A stretch of DNA of 64,000 nucleotides, from assembly GCA_965223485.1 (NCBI GenBank), contig OZ244993.1, forward strand, positions 2,046,001 to 2,110,000. Reading direction: 5' to 3'. Each line of letters opens with the position of its first letter. Positions within the stretch are counted from its first letter, which is position 1. The notes under the pieces are model-generated. The model was not told the DNA's origin, did not search any database, and saw nothing but the letters and a program-made list of their open reading frames with translations. The position numbers and the translations under genes were made by a program. Below are positions 19,701-25,941 of the stretch, in pieces. This DNA comes from VXPQ01 sp965223485 (GTDB taxonomy: Bacteria > Bacteroidota > Rhodothermia > Rhodothermales > VXPQ01).

Positions 19701-20070
19701 GAAGGCCCGGGTGGAAGCCTGGCGGGCGGCGAACCCGCCGTTTGCCGCCGCGCTCTACGGCGGCGACCGGCGTCGCGGCCTGCAGGTCTTTCTGGGGAAT
19801 TCCGCAGGGGAATGTACTCGTTGTCATCCATTCACCGGAGAGGGTGGCGTAGGCCCGTCCCTTGCCGGAATCGGGTCGCGGCTGGACCGGATGCAGTTGC
19901 TCGAATCCCTCGTGGACCCGGCGGCCCGCATTGCGCCGGGTTTCGGCACGGAAGGCGGTCCCTCCGCTATGCCCGACATGTCCACCTTGCTTTCGGAAAG
20001 AGAAATCCGGGATCTCGTGGAGTTTATGGCTTCGGTACGGCGGCCCGGGCGGGCAGGAGGGGATGGATAA
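16744..20070 (+). CDS. PVC-type heme-binding, HEAT-repeat dehydrogenase-like lipoprotein
   Basis: About 1108 residues. The start at 16744 (MFRLVRRFRL) gives a lipoprotein signal with lipobox FSAC; 16717 is an alternative. Residues about 80-480 form a beta-propeller of the membrane-bound sugar dehydrogenase type (ISDILGGLLVHEGDIYLAAAPGVYRL, FARGLRNTHEFVFDAHGNL, EYTGSSSTSDIHAFRL). From about 500 to 1000 there is a long array of Ala-rich HEAT repeats. A cytochrome c motif C-T-R-C-H lies at residues 1024-1028, followed by a distal Met-containing segment near the end (SAMPDMSTLL). Probably an outer- or inner-membrane anchored sugar oxidoreductase with its own electron carrier; the substrate is not predictable. 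Confidence 0.88.
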   Translation: MFRLVRRFRLFAPALVLSFFGVFSACGPAQDPGERAVAPPDTLPFVFASEPAIELDPAEAAKAARDTEASLEASAAPGLVLSMYATEELIQDPVAIDVADTGEILVTRSSRTMGLLDIRQHPDWRLDALAMKTTHDFEAFLMEIMAPELSDENEWMPDLNEDGSRDWRDLTAVKERLYRIEDTDADGVADRAHTLVTGFNTPISDILGGLLVHEGDIYLAAAPGVYRLEDALTTATPDVSTASTLSWGFNVHPGFSGHGLSGITVGPAGRIYWGVGDMGLSLITREGEAIHYPQQGAILRAFPDGSGLELFARGLRNTHEFVFDAHGNLISVDNDGDHPNESERLVYLVEGSDSGWRTHWQFGKYHETTNNPYKVWMDEGMYLPHFEGQAAFIVPPIMNYHDGPTGIEYNPGTALNGDWNDRFFMSEYTGSSSTSDIHAFRLAPKGAGFELAEEEVVVKSVLAVGLAFGPDGALYFADWIDGWRTKGAGRVWKLDAAETDEAVRSEVRAQLAADAGDAGADALYDLLHSLDMRVRQKAQFELARRGDAETLLRAVRQDEMALARIHGVWGMWQLALRDVEQAAPLVALLEDADAEMRAQAAKVLGDVRYAAAGEALAPLLADDSDRVRFFAAEALGRIAHRPALDGLVTMLEEAGGEDVYLRHAGSLALGRLGDAEALMALSGHASAAVRMGAVLALRRMEHEGVSAFLADADEFVVTEAARAINDDGGIPAALPSLAALLDVTFFENEPLLRRVISANLRVGGDADARRLAAYAAQAGAPTAMRAEAIAALGVWVEPSALNRVDGAYLGPVHRAATAAQEAVAPLAGMLLADEDAAVREATVAAAARLHIDGINAVLADRLRMDDSEVVRAAALQALLDIPEADHAGAVRQALTDESTDVRMLALELVTEADLSNDEVASVLGEALRQGSVPEQQSALATLSGLPSPQTTEVLGELLGRLENGEAAPEIRLDILEAVEAAGTDDLKARVEAWRAANPPFAAALYGGDRRRGLQVFLGNSAGECTRCHPFTGEGGVGPSLAGIGSRLDRMQLLESLVDPAARIAPGFGTEGGPSAMPDMSTLLSEREIRDLVEFMASVRRPGRAGGDG

Positions 20071-20120
20071 GGCGCCCCCCGCCCTGCAAGGTGTACGAAA
20101 CAATAAATTTTGCTGATTCC

Positions 20121-20178
20121 GTAAACCGGCGAGGGTTCTGGAGTAGAAGTTTTTTTTCCGGAAATACTCCCGGTTTAC
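20121..20178. repeat. 9-bp inverted repeat around a T-run
   Basis: GTAAACCGG (20121-20129) and CCGGTTTAC (20170-20178) form a perfect inverted repeat flanking a run of T at 20150-20157. It sits between the heme protein gene and the SGNH gene, 25 bp before the latter's start. It could be a terminator for the upstream gene or an operator for the downstream one. Confidence 0.4.
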
Positions 20179-20202
20179 CGGTATGAAAATGTGGTGTAAC
20201 GT

Positions 20203-20880
20203 ATGAAGCGTACCATCAAAGCCCCCCTGTATCTGGCCGTCCTTGCAGGTAGCCTGGTATGTTTCGCGGCGTCGCAGCCGGCTCTTTCACAGGACCGGTG
20301 GGAGAAAGCCATACAGGCCTTTGAGCAAATGGACGAGACCGATCCGCCGCCTGAGGGCGCCGTCCTCTTTGCGGGCAGTTCGTCTATTCGCATGTGGGCC
20401 ACGCTTGCGGAAGATTTTCCCGACGCACGGGTCATCAATCGGGGATTCGGGGGCTCGCAAATGTCGGACCTGATCCACTACGCGGACCGGATCGTTACGC
20501 CTTACGCCCCGCGTCTTATACTGGTTTACGAGGGAGACAACGACATAGCCGCCGGCAAGACCGCCGAACAAGTCTTTACGGATTACCAGCAGTTTGTCTC
20601 CCTGGTGCATAACGCGCTGCCGGATACCCGCATTGCTTTCATCGCCATCAAGCCGAGCCTGGCCCGCCGTGCTCTCATGGACGAAATGCACAAAGCGAAC
20701 GGGCTTATCGAGGAGTATGCCAGTACCCGCGACCACCTCGACTATATCGATATCTTCACGCCCATGCTGGGCGAGGACGGCGAACCGTTGCCGGATGTTT
20801 TCCTGGAAGACGGCCTGCACATGAACGCGGCGGGCTACGCCATCTGGACGGAAGCCGTCCGCCCGTACCTCGCCAGGTGA
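20203..20880 (+). CDS. Secreted SGNH/GDSL hydrolase
   Basis: A 225-residue esterase-like protein with a signal peptide (LAVLAGSLVCFAASQPALSQ). The four SGNH blocks are visible: the nucleophile block FAGSSSIRMW (Ser near residue 60), the oxyanion glycine in INRGFGGSQ, the asparagine block EGDND (Asn113), and the C-terminal D-x-x-H block DGLHMNAAGY (Asp203, His206). It would act in the periplasm or outside on acyl or acetyl esters, often on sugars. Single-gene unit downstream of the HEAT/heme protein. Confidence 0.92.
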   Translation: MKRTIKAPLYLAVLAGSLVCFAASQPALSQDRWEKAIQAFEQMDETDPPPEGAVLFAGSSSIRMWATLAEDFPDARVINRGFGGSQMSDLIHYADRIVTPYAPRLILVYEGDNDIAAGKTAEQVFTDYQQFVSLVHNALPDTRIAFIAIKPSLARRALMDEMHKANGLIEEYASTRDHLDYIDIFTPMLGEDGEPLPDVFLEDGLHMNAAGYAIWTEAVRPYLAR

Positions 20881-20895
20881 CAGGCGGCGCCCGCC

Positions 20896-21285
20896 TTACG
20901 ATCCGGCGAAGTGGGCGAACGTCACCACGTTTCCGGCGGGCTCGCGTACGGTAATCTCGTCGGCTCCGTAGAAGGTCTTTCTGCGGGGAATGACCAGGTC
21001 CGCATCGGACAGCGCCTCGTCTATTGCATCGAGCTCCTCCAGGGTGCTCGCCTTGACGAACAGCGCGCTTCCCTGCAAGGGCATATCGGCCAGTTCCGGC
21101 ACGTCGTTCCGGACGCTCTCCAGGGTCTGATACATCACCTCGACCGGGCCGTTCGTCAGGATGACGAAACCGAGGCGATCCCCTTCGTTGACCTTGGCGG
21201 TGACGGCAAATCCAAGGCGATCCACCCAGAAGGGCAGTACCGGTTCGATGGCTTCGACGATGACGTTTGGCGTGAGCGATTGCAT
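20896..21285 (-). CDS. VOC (glyoxalase/bleomycin-resistance-like) family protein
   Basis: A 129-residue cytoplasmic protein covering one VOC domain with two beta-alpha-beta-beta-beta modules (PNVIVEAIEPVLPFWVDRLGF at the start, TVREPAGNVVTFAHFAG at the end). The expected metal-ligand positions are only partly kept: the second module retains the E-P-x-G-N element. The substrate is unknown; it could be a binding or resistance protein rather than an enzyme. It is divergent from the peptide cluster that starts 298 bp away and probably does not belong to it. Confidence 0.85.
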   Translation of the reverse strand: MQSLTPNVIVEAIEPVLPFWVDRLGFAVTAKVNEGDRLGFVILTNGPVEVMYQTLESVRNDVPELADMPLQGSALFVKASTLEELDAIDEALSDADLVIPRRKTFYGADEITVREPAGNVVTFAHFAGS

Positions 21286-21502
21286 GACGTATGTAGTGTG
21301 TGCGGGGTAGGGTTAAGGGGTGAGATGTGCGGCGTGGTCGGATAAGGCGCAGGTCCGTTCCGCCTCGACCGCCGACAAGATACGCCGGCGGGAAGATTGG
21401 GACCCGCGAAAAAATTGCGTAGCGAGGTCATATTCGGGGGGTGCGCGGTGTCTTAAGGCACGGAAACGGGGAACGACCCCGTAACGGGCCGGCTGGCGCC
21501 AG

Positions 21503-21532
21503 GGCGCAAAACCGGGTCAGGTCGTTTGCGCC
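21503..21532. promoter_or_regulatory. 8-bp inverted repeat upstream of the peptide cluster
   Basis: GGCGCAAA (21503-21510) and TTTGCGCC (21525-21532) form a perfect inverted repeat with a 14-base spacer, ending 51 bp before the first precursor gene. It could be an operator or an RNA hairpin in the 5' leader. The rest of 21286-21583 holds no recognisable gene. Confidence 0.45.
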
Positions 21533-21583
21533 GGATCGGGAGCCGGTTTGGCTTATTTCAAACCCTATTTGTGAGGTGGAATT

Positions 21584-21775
21584 ATGAGGACTCTTTCATT
21601 AGAGAAAATGCAGCATATGGGCGGAGCGTCGCGTTGCGGCAGGCTGACGTCGTACATCGTAACCGGCTGCACACTGGTCGGCGCGGGCGTCGGGTTCATC
21701 GAGAATGGATGGCGAGGCGTGATACCTACCGCCATACAGTACGCCAGCGCCTGCCGGAATTTCTGCGGTTCGTGA
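21584..21775 (+). CDS. Double-glycine-leader precursor peptide 1 (RiPP/bacteriocin-like)
   Basis: A 63-residue peptide. The leader MRTLSLEKMQHMGG matches the consensus cut by C39 proteases (hydrophobic residues at spaced positions, Gly-Gly at 13-14). The predicted 49-residue core has four cysteines (residues 18, 29, 57, 61), Gly-rich hydrophobic stretches (LVGAGVG) and the C-terminus A-C-R-N-F-C-G-S. A good ribosome site (GAGGTGG) precedes the start, and a TATTTCAAA word at 21554-21562 recurs before precursor 2. Exporter with C39 peptidase, thioredoxin-like protein and a GT2-like fusion protein lie downstream. The core could be a disulfide-bonded, possibly glycosylated bacteriocin. Confidence 0.82.
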   Translation: MRTLSLEKMQHMGGASRCGRLTSYIVTGCTLVGAGVGFIENGWRGVIPTAIQYASACRNFCGS

Positions 21776-21917
21776 CCGGAACGCATGCCCTCCTGCTGCA
21801 GAAGCAAACGGAGAGAGGGGAATTGCATCGGGGCTGTTGCTCGAAGTGGGGCAATGCCTGAACAATATTTCGTGAGACAAGGAAGCCGGACTGTCCGGTC
21901 GCATCAGTGAGGATAGT

Positions 21918-24113
21918 ATGGATCCGCAACGTGTCAAGCGGGCATTCGCTCGCGCTATGGAAGAACCGTCGGGAGGAAGGGTGTGTGTTGCGGCGCTGCT
22001 GGATCATCACGGCGTCGATGGCGATGGAATCCATGTATGCGGCGAATCCATGCTGGACCTGTACGAGGCGCTTTCGGACGCCGGGCTTGATGTGCATGGG
22101 TACGAAGGAACTCTGTCTGGCTTGAGAACCCTTGAAGCGCCGGGAATCCTGCATTGGGAGGATGAGGAGGATGGGAAAGGCAGGTTTGTGGTGTGTTACG
22201 GTTTCCGGTCCGGGAAATACGTCATCGGAGATCCGAAGCGAGGCGTCCGGCGAGTTGGGCCGCCGGACCTTGCTCGCCACTGGATGTCTCGCATGTTGCT
22301 GTATGCCAACGGCAGGGCGCAGCGCGCTTCCGTGCGCGTCGATGTGGAGCGGTATCGTTGTTTCGATGTGGAGGCGGTCGGCCTGGGCAACGATCGGGTC
22401 CTGGTTCGTTCGCGGCGTACGGGCACGGCCAGGGTATTGCGCGCAGTGGAAGCGCAGCAACTATTCAGGGCGGACAGGTTTCGGAGCATTGCCGCGCATG
22501 AGAGTCGGATACGTCGGGACTATGCCGGCGGGGTCGCGGGCGCAGCAGGTTCCGGAACGTGGCGCGGGTGGATCGACGACGGCATGCTGACCTCGGAAAC
22601 CGCCGTCCGGGAAGAGATGGCGCGTTATGGGGCGGACAGTGCAGCGTTTCCCGATGAGCGCGACGGGATATCGGCGATCGGTATCCCGACCCGCAATCGT
22701 GTGGGAAGCGTGCTTGCAGCGCTTCGATCCTATCATACGAATGCGTCCATGCACGGGCGCCGTGTACGATTCGTTGTTGCGGACAGCTCGTCCGCACCGG
22801 ATCAGGAGCGACTCGCATCGGCTCTCGATGTCTTGCGAAAAGATATCGATATCGAGGTGGAGCATCTCGACGAGGCCTGGCGGGCGAACCTGATACGCAC
22901 GCTGGCGGATGAGACCGATTGCAGCCCTGACGTATTGCGTTTCGCACTCTACGGGTGCGAGACGTGCGGTACGAATTACGGGGCGAATCGGAATGCACTC
23001 CTACTGGCTACGGCGGGCGAGCTTTCCGTGCATGTCGATGACGATACGACTCTTCCTCTGTTCGAGGCGCCGGATACCCTATCCGGCATAGCCTTTTCCT
23101 CGCAAGCCGATCCCAACGAGTACTGGTTCGGCACTTGCGATTGGAAGCCGGCAGAGAGGGCGGACTTTGTCGAAATGCACGAAACGCTCCTTGGGCGTCC
23201 GGTTGCGCATCTGCTGGAGGAATCCGCCCGGGACGATATTGCCGTAGACGACTTGCAGCCGCAACTGTTGCGGCGTCTGCCGGATGCCCGGATTGGGCTT
23301 ACCTTCGTCGGCCACACGGGAGATGCCGGTACATCGTCGAACGTATCGAGGCTATTTCTGGAAGGGGCTTCTCTTGGTAGGCTGGTCCAGTGCGGATATG
23401 CGGAAGGCATGCGTACGCGTGAAGTGGGCCGCGCCGTTGCGCGCCGCACCATCGGCAATGGGTTGTTCTGCCTCGGTATGAACGTGGGCATCGACAACCG
23501 GCGAACGCTTCCCCCGTTCATGCCCGTGGGGCGCAACGAGGACGGTGTATTCAGCGCAGCGCTGGAAGCCGTCTTCCCCCTGCTGCTGCGGGGATTTTGC
23601 GAGGGGTACGCCATTGGGCATCGGCCTCTCCGGGAGCGTGCGCCGTTTCCGGCGGAGATCGGTTTCGAGGGGTTCAGGATCAACGATATCCTGACGGCCT
23701 TGATCGGGGAATGGGGCGCTTCTCAGCCCGACCGGTTCCCCCGCAGGCTGCGCGATCTTGGGGATTGTCTGGCGGTGTATGGATCGCTTGGCCAGTCCGA
23801 CTTCGATCTTGCGTGCCGGGCCGCCGTAGAGCGATCCACAGGAATGCTGATGCTGCACATCGAGCATGCGTTATCGGGTCCTGCCGGATCAATTCCGCCC
23901 ATGCGGGCGGATATGGAGCGCTTTGCGGGTACGCTGGAGCGGTTTGTTACGCAGCAGGAATGCAATGCGCCGGTCGATTTGACCGGCGATGTAGCCGAAC
24001 GCAGATCGCACTTGCGTGATCTGGTCGGCGCATATGGAACACTCGTGCAACACTGGCCCGGCATGGTGCTATGCGCCAGACAGGTGCGCATGGACGAAGT
24101 CGGCGTCGCGTAG
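21918..24113 (+). CDS. Fusion of a catalytically dead C39-like domain with a GT2-like glycosyltransferase
   Basis: A 731-residue cytoplasmic protein. Residues about 15-130 align by eye with the C39 peptidase domain of the exporter in the same cluster: [G19]GRVCVAALLDHHG against [C]GVACLAWVVRFFG, and GRFVVCYGF...VIGDPKRG against QHYVILFGC...LIGDPEAG. The catalytic Cys is Gly19 and the His is Arg89, while Asp105 remains, so it should bind leaders without cutting. Residues about 150-225 resemble the small winged-helix (PqqD-like) segments of peptide-modifying enzymes. From about 250 a GT-A-like domain follows: IPTRNRVGS, the metal-binding HVDDDT (Asp374-376) and GRNEDGVF (Glu541-Asp542). Probable leader-guided peptide glycosyltransferase; no close named family recognised. 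Confidence 0.7.
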   Translation: MDPQRVKRAFARAMEEPSGGRVCVAALLDHHGVDGDGIHVCGESMLDLYEALSDAGLDVHGYEGTLSGLRTLEAPGILHWEDEEDGKGRFVVCYGFRSGKYVIGDPKRGVRRVGPPDLARHWMSRMLLYANGRAQRASVRVDVERYRCFDVEAVGLGNDRVLVRSRRTGTARVLRAVEAQQLFRADRFRSIAAHESRIRRDYAGGVAGAAGSGTWRGWIDDGMLTSETAVREEMARYGADSAAFPDERDGISAIGIPTRNRVGSVLAALRSYHTNASMHGRRVRFVVADSSSAPDQERLASALDVLRKDIDIEVEHLDEAWRANLIRTLADETDCSPDVLRFALYGCETCGTNYGANRNALLLATAGELSVHVDDDTTLPLFEAPDTLSGIAFSSQADPNEYWFGTCDWKPAERADFVEMHETLLGRPVAHLLEESARDDIAVDDLQPQLLRRLPDARIGLTFVGHTGDAGTSSNVSRLFLEGASLGRLVQCGYAEGMRTREVGRAVARRTIGNGLFCLGMNVGIDNRRTLPPFMPVGRNEDGVFSAALEAVFPLLLRGFCEGYAIGHRPLRERAPFPAEIGFEGFRINDILTALIGEWGASQPDRFPRRLRDLGDCLAVYGSLGQSDFDLACRAAVERSTGMLMLHIEHALSGPAGSIPPMRADMERFAGTLERFVTQQECNAPVDLTGDVAERRSHLRDLVGAYGTLVQHWPGMVLCARQVRMDEVGVA

Positions 24114-24178
24114 GTCGGGGCTTTTCGACGCTGTGCGGGCCGTTGCTATTTCAAAACTCGTTTAACAAGGTGAAAGCC

Positions 24179-24403
24179 ATGAAAACATTGACGCTTGAAC
24201 AAATGCAGCTTGCCGGGGGCGACTGCAAAAACATCTGGCAGACTCTGGGCATCACGATTCCGTCGTCGATGGCCGTCGGTTCGATTGCCGGAGCGTTTGC
24301 GATCGGACTCGCCACGGGCGGGACGGCCGCGGTGATTGCAGCCGCCGGCTATGCGGCCGGCGCCATAGGAGGGCTTGTGCTCTGCAGGCTTTCCGGCAGC
24401 TGA
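24179..24403 (+). CDS. Double-glycine-leader precursor peptide 2
   Basis: A 74-residue peptide with leader MKTLTLEQMQLAGG and a 60-residue core. The core begins D-C-K and is a long Gly/Ala-rich helix-forming segment (for example AVGSIAGAFAIGLATGG, with several G-x-x-x-G spacings) ending L-C-R-L-S-G-S. It has two cysteines (16 and 69), close to the two ends, so a macrocycle-closing disulfide is possible. The start is preceded by AAGGTG and, further up, by TATTTCAAA at 24147-24155. It resembles membrane-active class II bacteriocins; activity is not shown. Confidence 0.82.
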   Translation: MKTLTLEQMQLAGGDCKNIWQTLGITIPSSMAVGSIAGAFAIGLATGGTAAVIAAAGYAAGAIGGLVLCRLSGS

Positions 24404-24450
24404 CTTCTTTCGTTATCCAACCCCAACCCCAAATTCAACGGTGATTGATC

Positions 24451-24624
24451 ATGAAAACTCTTGACGCTATCCGAATGGCCGCCGTATCCGGCGGCGTCGG
24501 GACCCCGTGCGACGGGAAATCCCCGCGGTACCTTCTGGCCTGGTGGATTTGCAGCAGTACCGGTCCATTCAATCCGATGGGATTGGTAGGGAACGGCCTG
24601 TGCATTGCGCTTTGCGGAAGCTGA
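24451..24624 (+). CDS. Double-glycine-leader precursor peptide 3
   Basis: A 57-residue peptide read directly from the sequence. The leader is MKTLDAIRMAAVSGG and the predicted 42-residue core has four cysteines (20, 34, 51, 55), a tryptophan pair (LLAWWIC), a Pro/Gly loop (TGPFNPMG) and the C-terminus L-C-I-A-L-C-G-S. Cysteine spacing (C-x13-C ... C-x3-C-G-S) parallels precursor 1 (C-x10-C ... C-x3-C-G-S). It follows precursor 2 by 47 bp and is followed 6 bp later by a strong hairpin. Confidence 0.8.
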   Translation: MKTLDAIRMAAVSGGVGTPCDGKSPRYLLAWWICSSTGPFNPMGLVGNGLCIALCGS

Positions 24625-24630
24625 CGAGCG

Positions 24631-24663
24631 GCGGGGGCGGGTACGTTCCGTATCCGCCCCCGC
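24631..24663 (+). terminator. Strong hairpin after the precursor genes (terminator or attenuator)
   Basis: GCGGGGGCGGGTAC (24631-24644) pairs with GTATCCGCCCCCGC (24650-24663), 14 bp with one wobble and a five-base loop, followed by a pyrimidine-rich stretch with TTTT at 24675-24678. It separates the precursor peptides from the export genes, as expected if precursors are made in excess. Confidence 0.65.
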
Positions 24664-24726
24664 ATCCCTTATCGTCTTTTCCCGCTTTACAAATATGTTC
24701 CACGAGATACAGTAAAGGAATCTGCG

Positions 24727-25401
24727 ATGACATTCGGAAACGATACGGCGCGTGCTGCACTGCCTTCCAGCGGGTGGGCCGCACCCGCCGGCGATACGGC
24801 GAAAAAAAGTCCCGACAAATGGTTGTTCTGGTTACTTCCGTTCTGCTACGCGGTGCTGTACGCTATTATCAACTGGATAAGCGACGAATACGTGCAGACG
24901 CCGCCTGCCGCAGCGGATATTCCGCAACTTCCCCGGGCAAGCGGGCCGCTCCGCTGGATAGGGTACGCGCTTACGCCGCTGTACGTGTTCATGAAGATCG
25001 GTTTTACGACGGTGTGCCTTGCTCTGGGCGCTGCAATCATAACATGGAACGTACGTTTTTCCAGTCTTTTCCATGCTGCCTCCCTGGCGGAGGTCGTATG
25101 GATTACAGCCGCGCTCGCACATCTCGCCTGGACACTCGTTTTTCCGGATACGAGCACGTTTTTTTACCCGCTTTCCGTCGTGAATCTCGTGGAAATCGAC
25201 CAGGGAAACATGTGGGCCGCCTATCTCCTGCGGACCCTGAACCTGTTTGAGGGTGCGTACGCGGCAGCGCTGGTGTACGCTATTCGCCTCGTTGCCGACA
25301 GACCCCCGCACAACGTCACGCTGCTGGTTGTGGTCTCGTATGGCGGCGGCACGGCGCTCCTTGTCGCCGGCGTCACGTTTTTTCTTCTCTCTGTTTTTTG
25401 A
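24727..25401 (+). CDS. Polytopic membrane protein of the peptide cluster, unknown family
   Basis: A 224-residue protein with about five hydrophobic segments (LFWLLPFCYAVLYAIINW, VFMKIGFTTVCLALGAAIIT, VVWITAALAHLAWTLVF, AALVYAIRLVA, LLVVVSYGGGTALLVAGV). The N-terminal 35 residues are polar. I do not recognise the family. Its place between the precursors and the exporter, 12 bp ahead of the thioredoxin gene, makes it a candidate immunity protein or an accessory membrane component of maturation or export. AAAGGA precedes the start as a ribosome site. Confidence 0.8.
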   Translation: MTFGNDTARAALPSSGWAAPAGDTAKKSPDKWLFWLLPFCYAVLYAIINWISDEYVQTPPAAADIPQLPRASGPLRWIGYALTPLYVFMKIGFTTVCLALGAAIITWNVRFSSLFHAASLAEVVWITAALAHLAWTLVFPDTSTFFYPLSVVNLVEIDQGNMWAAYLLRTLNLFEGAYAAALVYAIRLVADRPPHNVTLLVVVSYGGGTALLVAGVTFFLLSVF

Positions 25402-25413
25402 GGGTAGCACGCC

Positions 25414-25941
25414 ATGAAGAAGATCGGAGCCGTTTTGGCTATAGCAGCGATGCTCGGCGTCGTAGCGTGGCTTGGGGTGCAGGCCCGCGATATAAGGAAC
25501 GAGCGCCTCGAAGCAGCAGAACGCCGCCTCCAGCTTCCGGAGGTGTATCTCGTGAATCTGCAGGGGGTGCTTGTACCCTTGCGTTCCGCCGGGGGACAGA
25601 GCGTCGTGCTCGTATTCTTTACGACCACCTGCGAGTACTGCCGTGCGGAATTGCACGCGTTCCGGCAGAACGCGGCGCTTCTGAAAGAGCATGACGTGTT
25701 TTTCGTGGCCTGGGAGGAGCGCAACGCAGTTGTTGAGTTTGCCCGGGAAACGGGAATCGACGGGGTGCCCTGGTTCAACGTGCTCCGGGATACGGCCTCG
25801 GTGCTTGGTGAAGAACTGGGCATTGATGTGGTGCCGACGACACTCATATACGGTCCGGATAGGCGTCTGCGCAAGGCGTTCGAGGGTCTTGCGGCGGTCG
25901 GGAAAATCGCGGAAGCCGCTGCGGGGGAAGGCAGGCCATGA
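25414..25941 (+). CDS. Membrane-anchored thioredoxin-like protein
   Basis: A 175-residue TlpA/peroxiredoxin-like protein with an N-terminal membrane anchor (IGAVLAIAAMLGVVAWLGV) that places the domain in the periplasm. The active site is F-T-T-T-C73-E-Y-C76 and the cis-proline loop is DVVPTTLIYG. Its last four bases overlap the exporter start (ATGA), so the two are translationally coupled. In glycocin-type clusters thioredoxin-like proteins form the disulfides of the core peptide; the four-cysteine cores here make the same role plausible. Confidence 0.88.
   Translation: MKKIGAVLAIAAMLGVVAWLGVQARDIRNERLEAAERRLQLPEVYLVNLQGVLVPLRSAGGQSVVLVFFTTTCEYCRAELHAFRQNAALLKEHDVFFVAWEERNAVVEFARETGIDGVPWFNVLRDTASVLGEELGIDVVPTTLIYGPDRRLRKAFEGLAAVGKIAEAAAGEGRP

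Noticed and set aside
16792..20103. Long open frame opposite the heme/HEAT lipoprotein gene
   Set aside because: Codon-bias shadow; Arg/His-rich product without domains.
21784..21906. Short frame MPSCCRSKRREG... between precursor 1 and the GT fusion
   Set aside because: No Gly-Gly leader and no ribosome site; probably untranslated.
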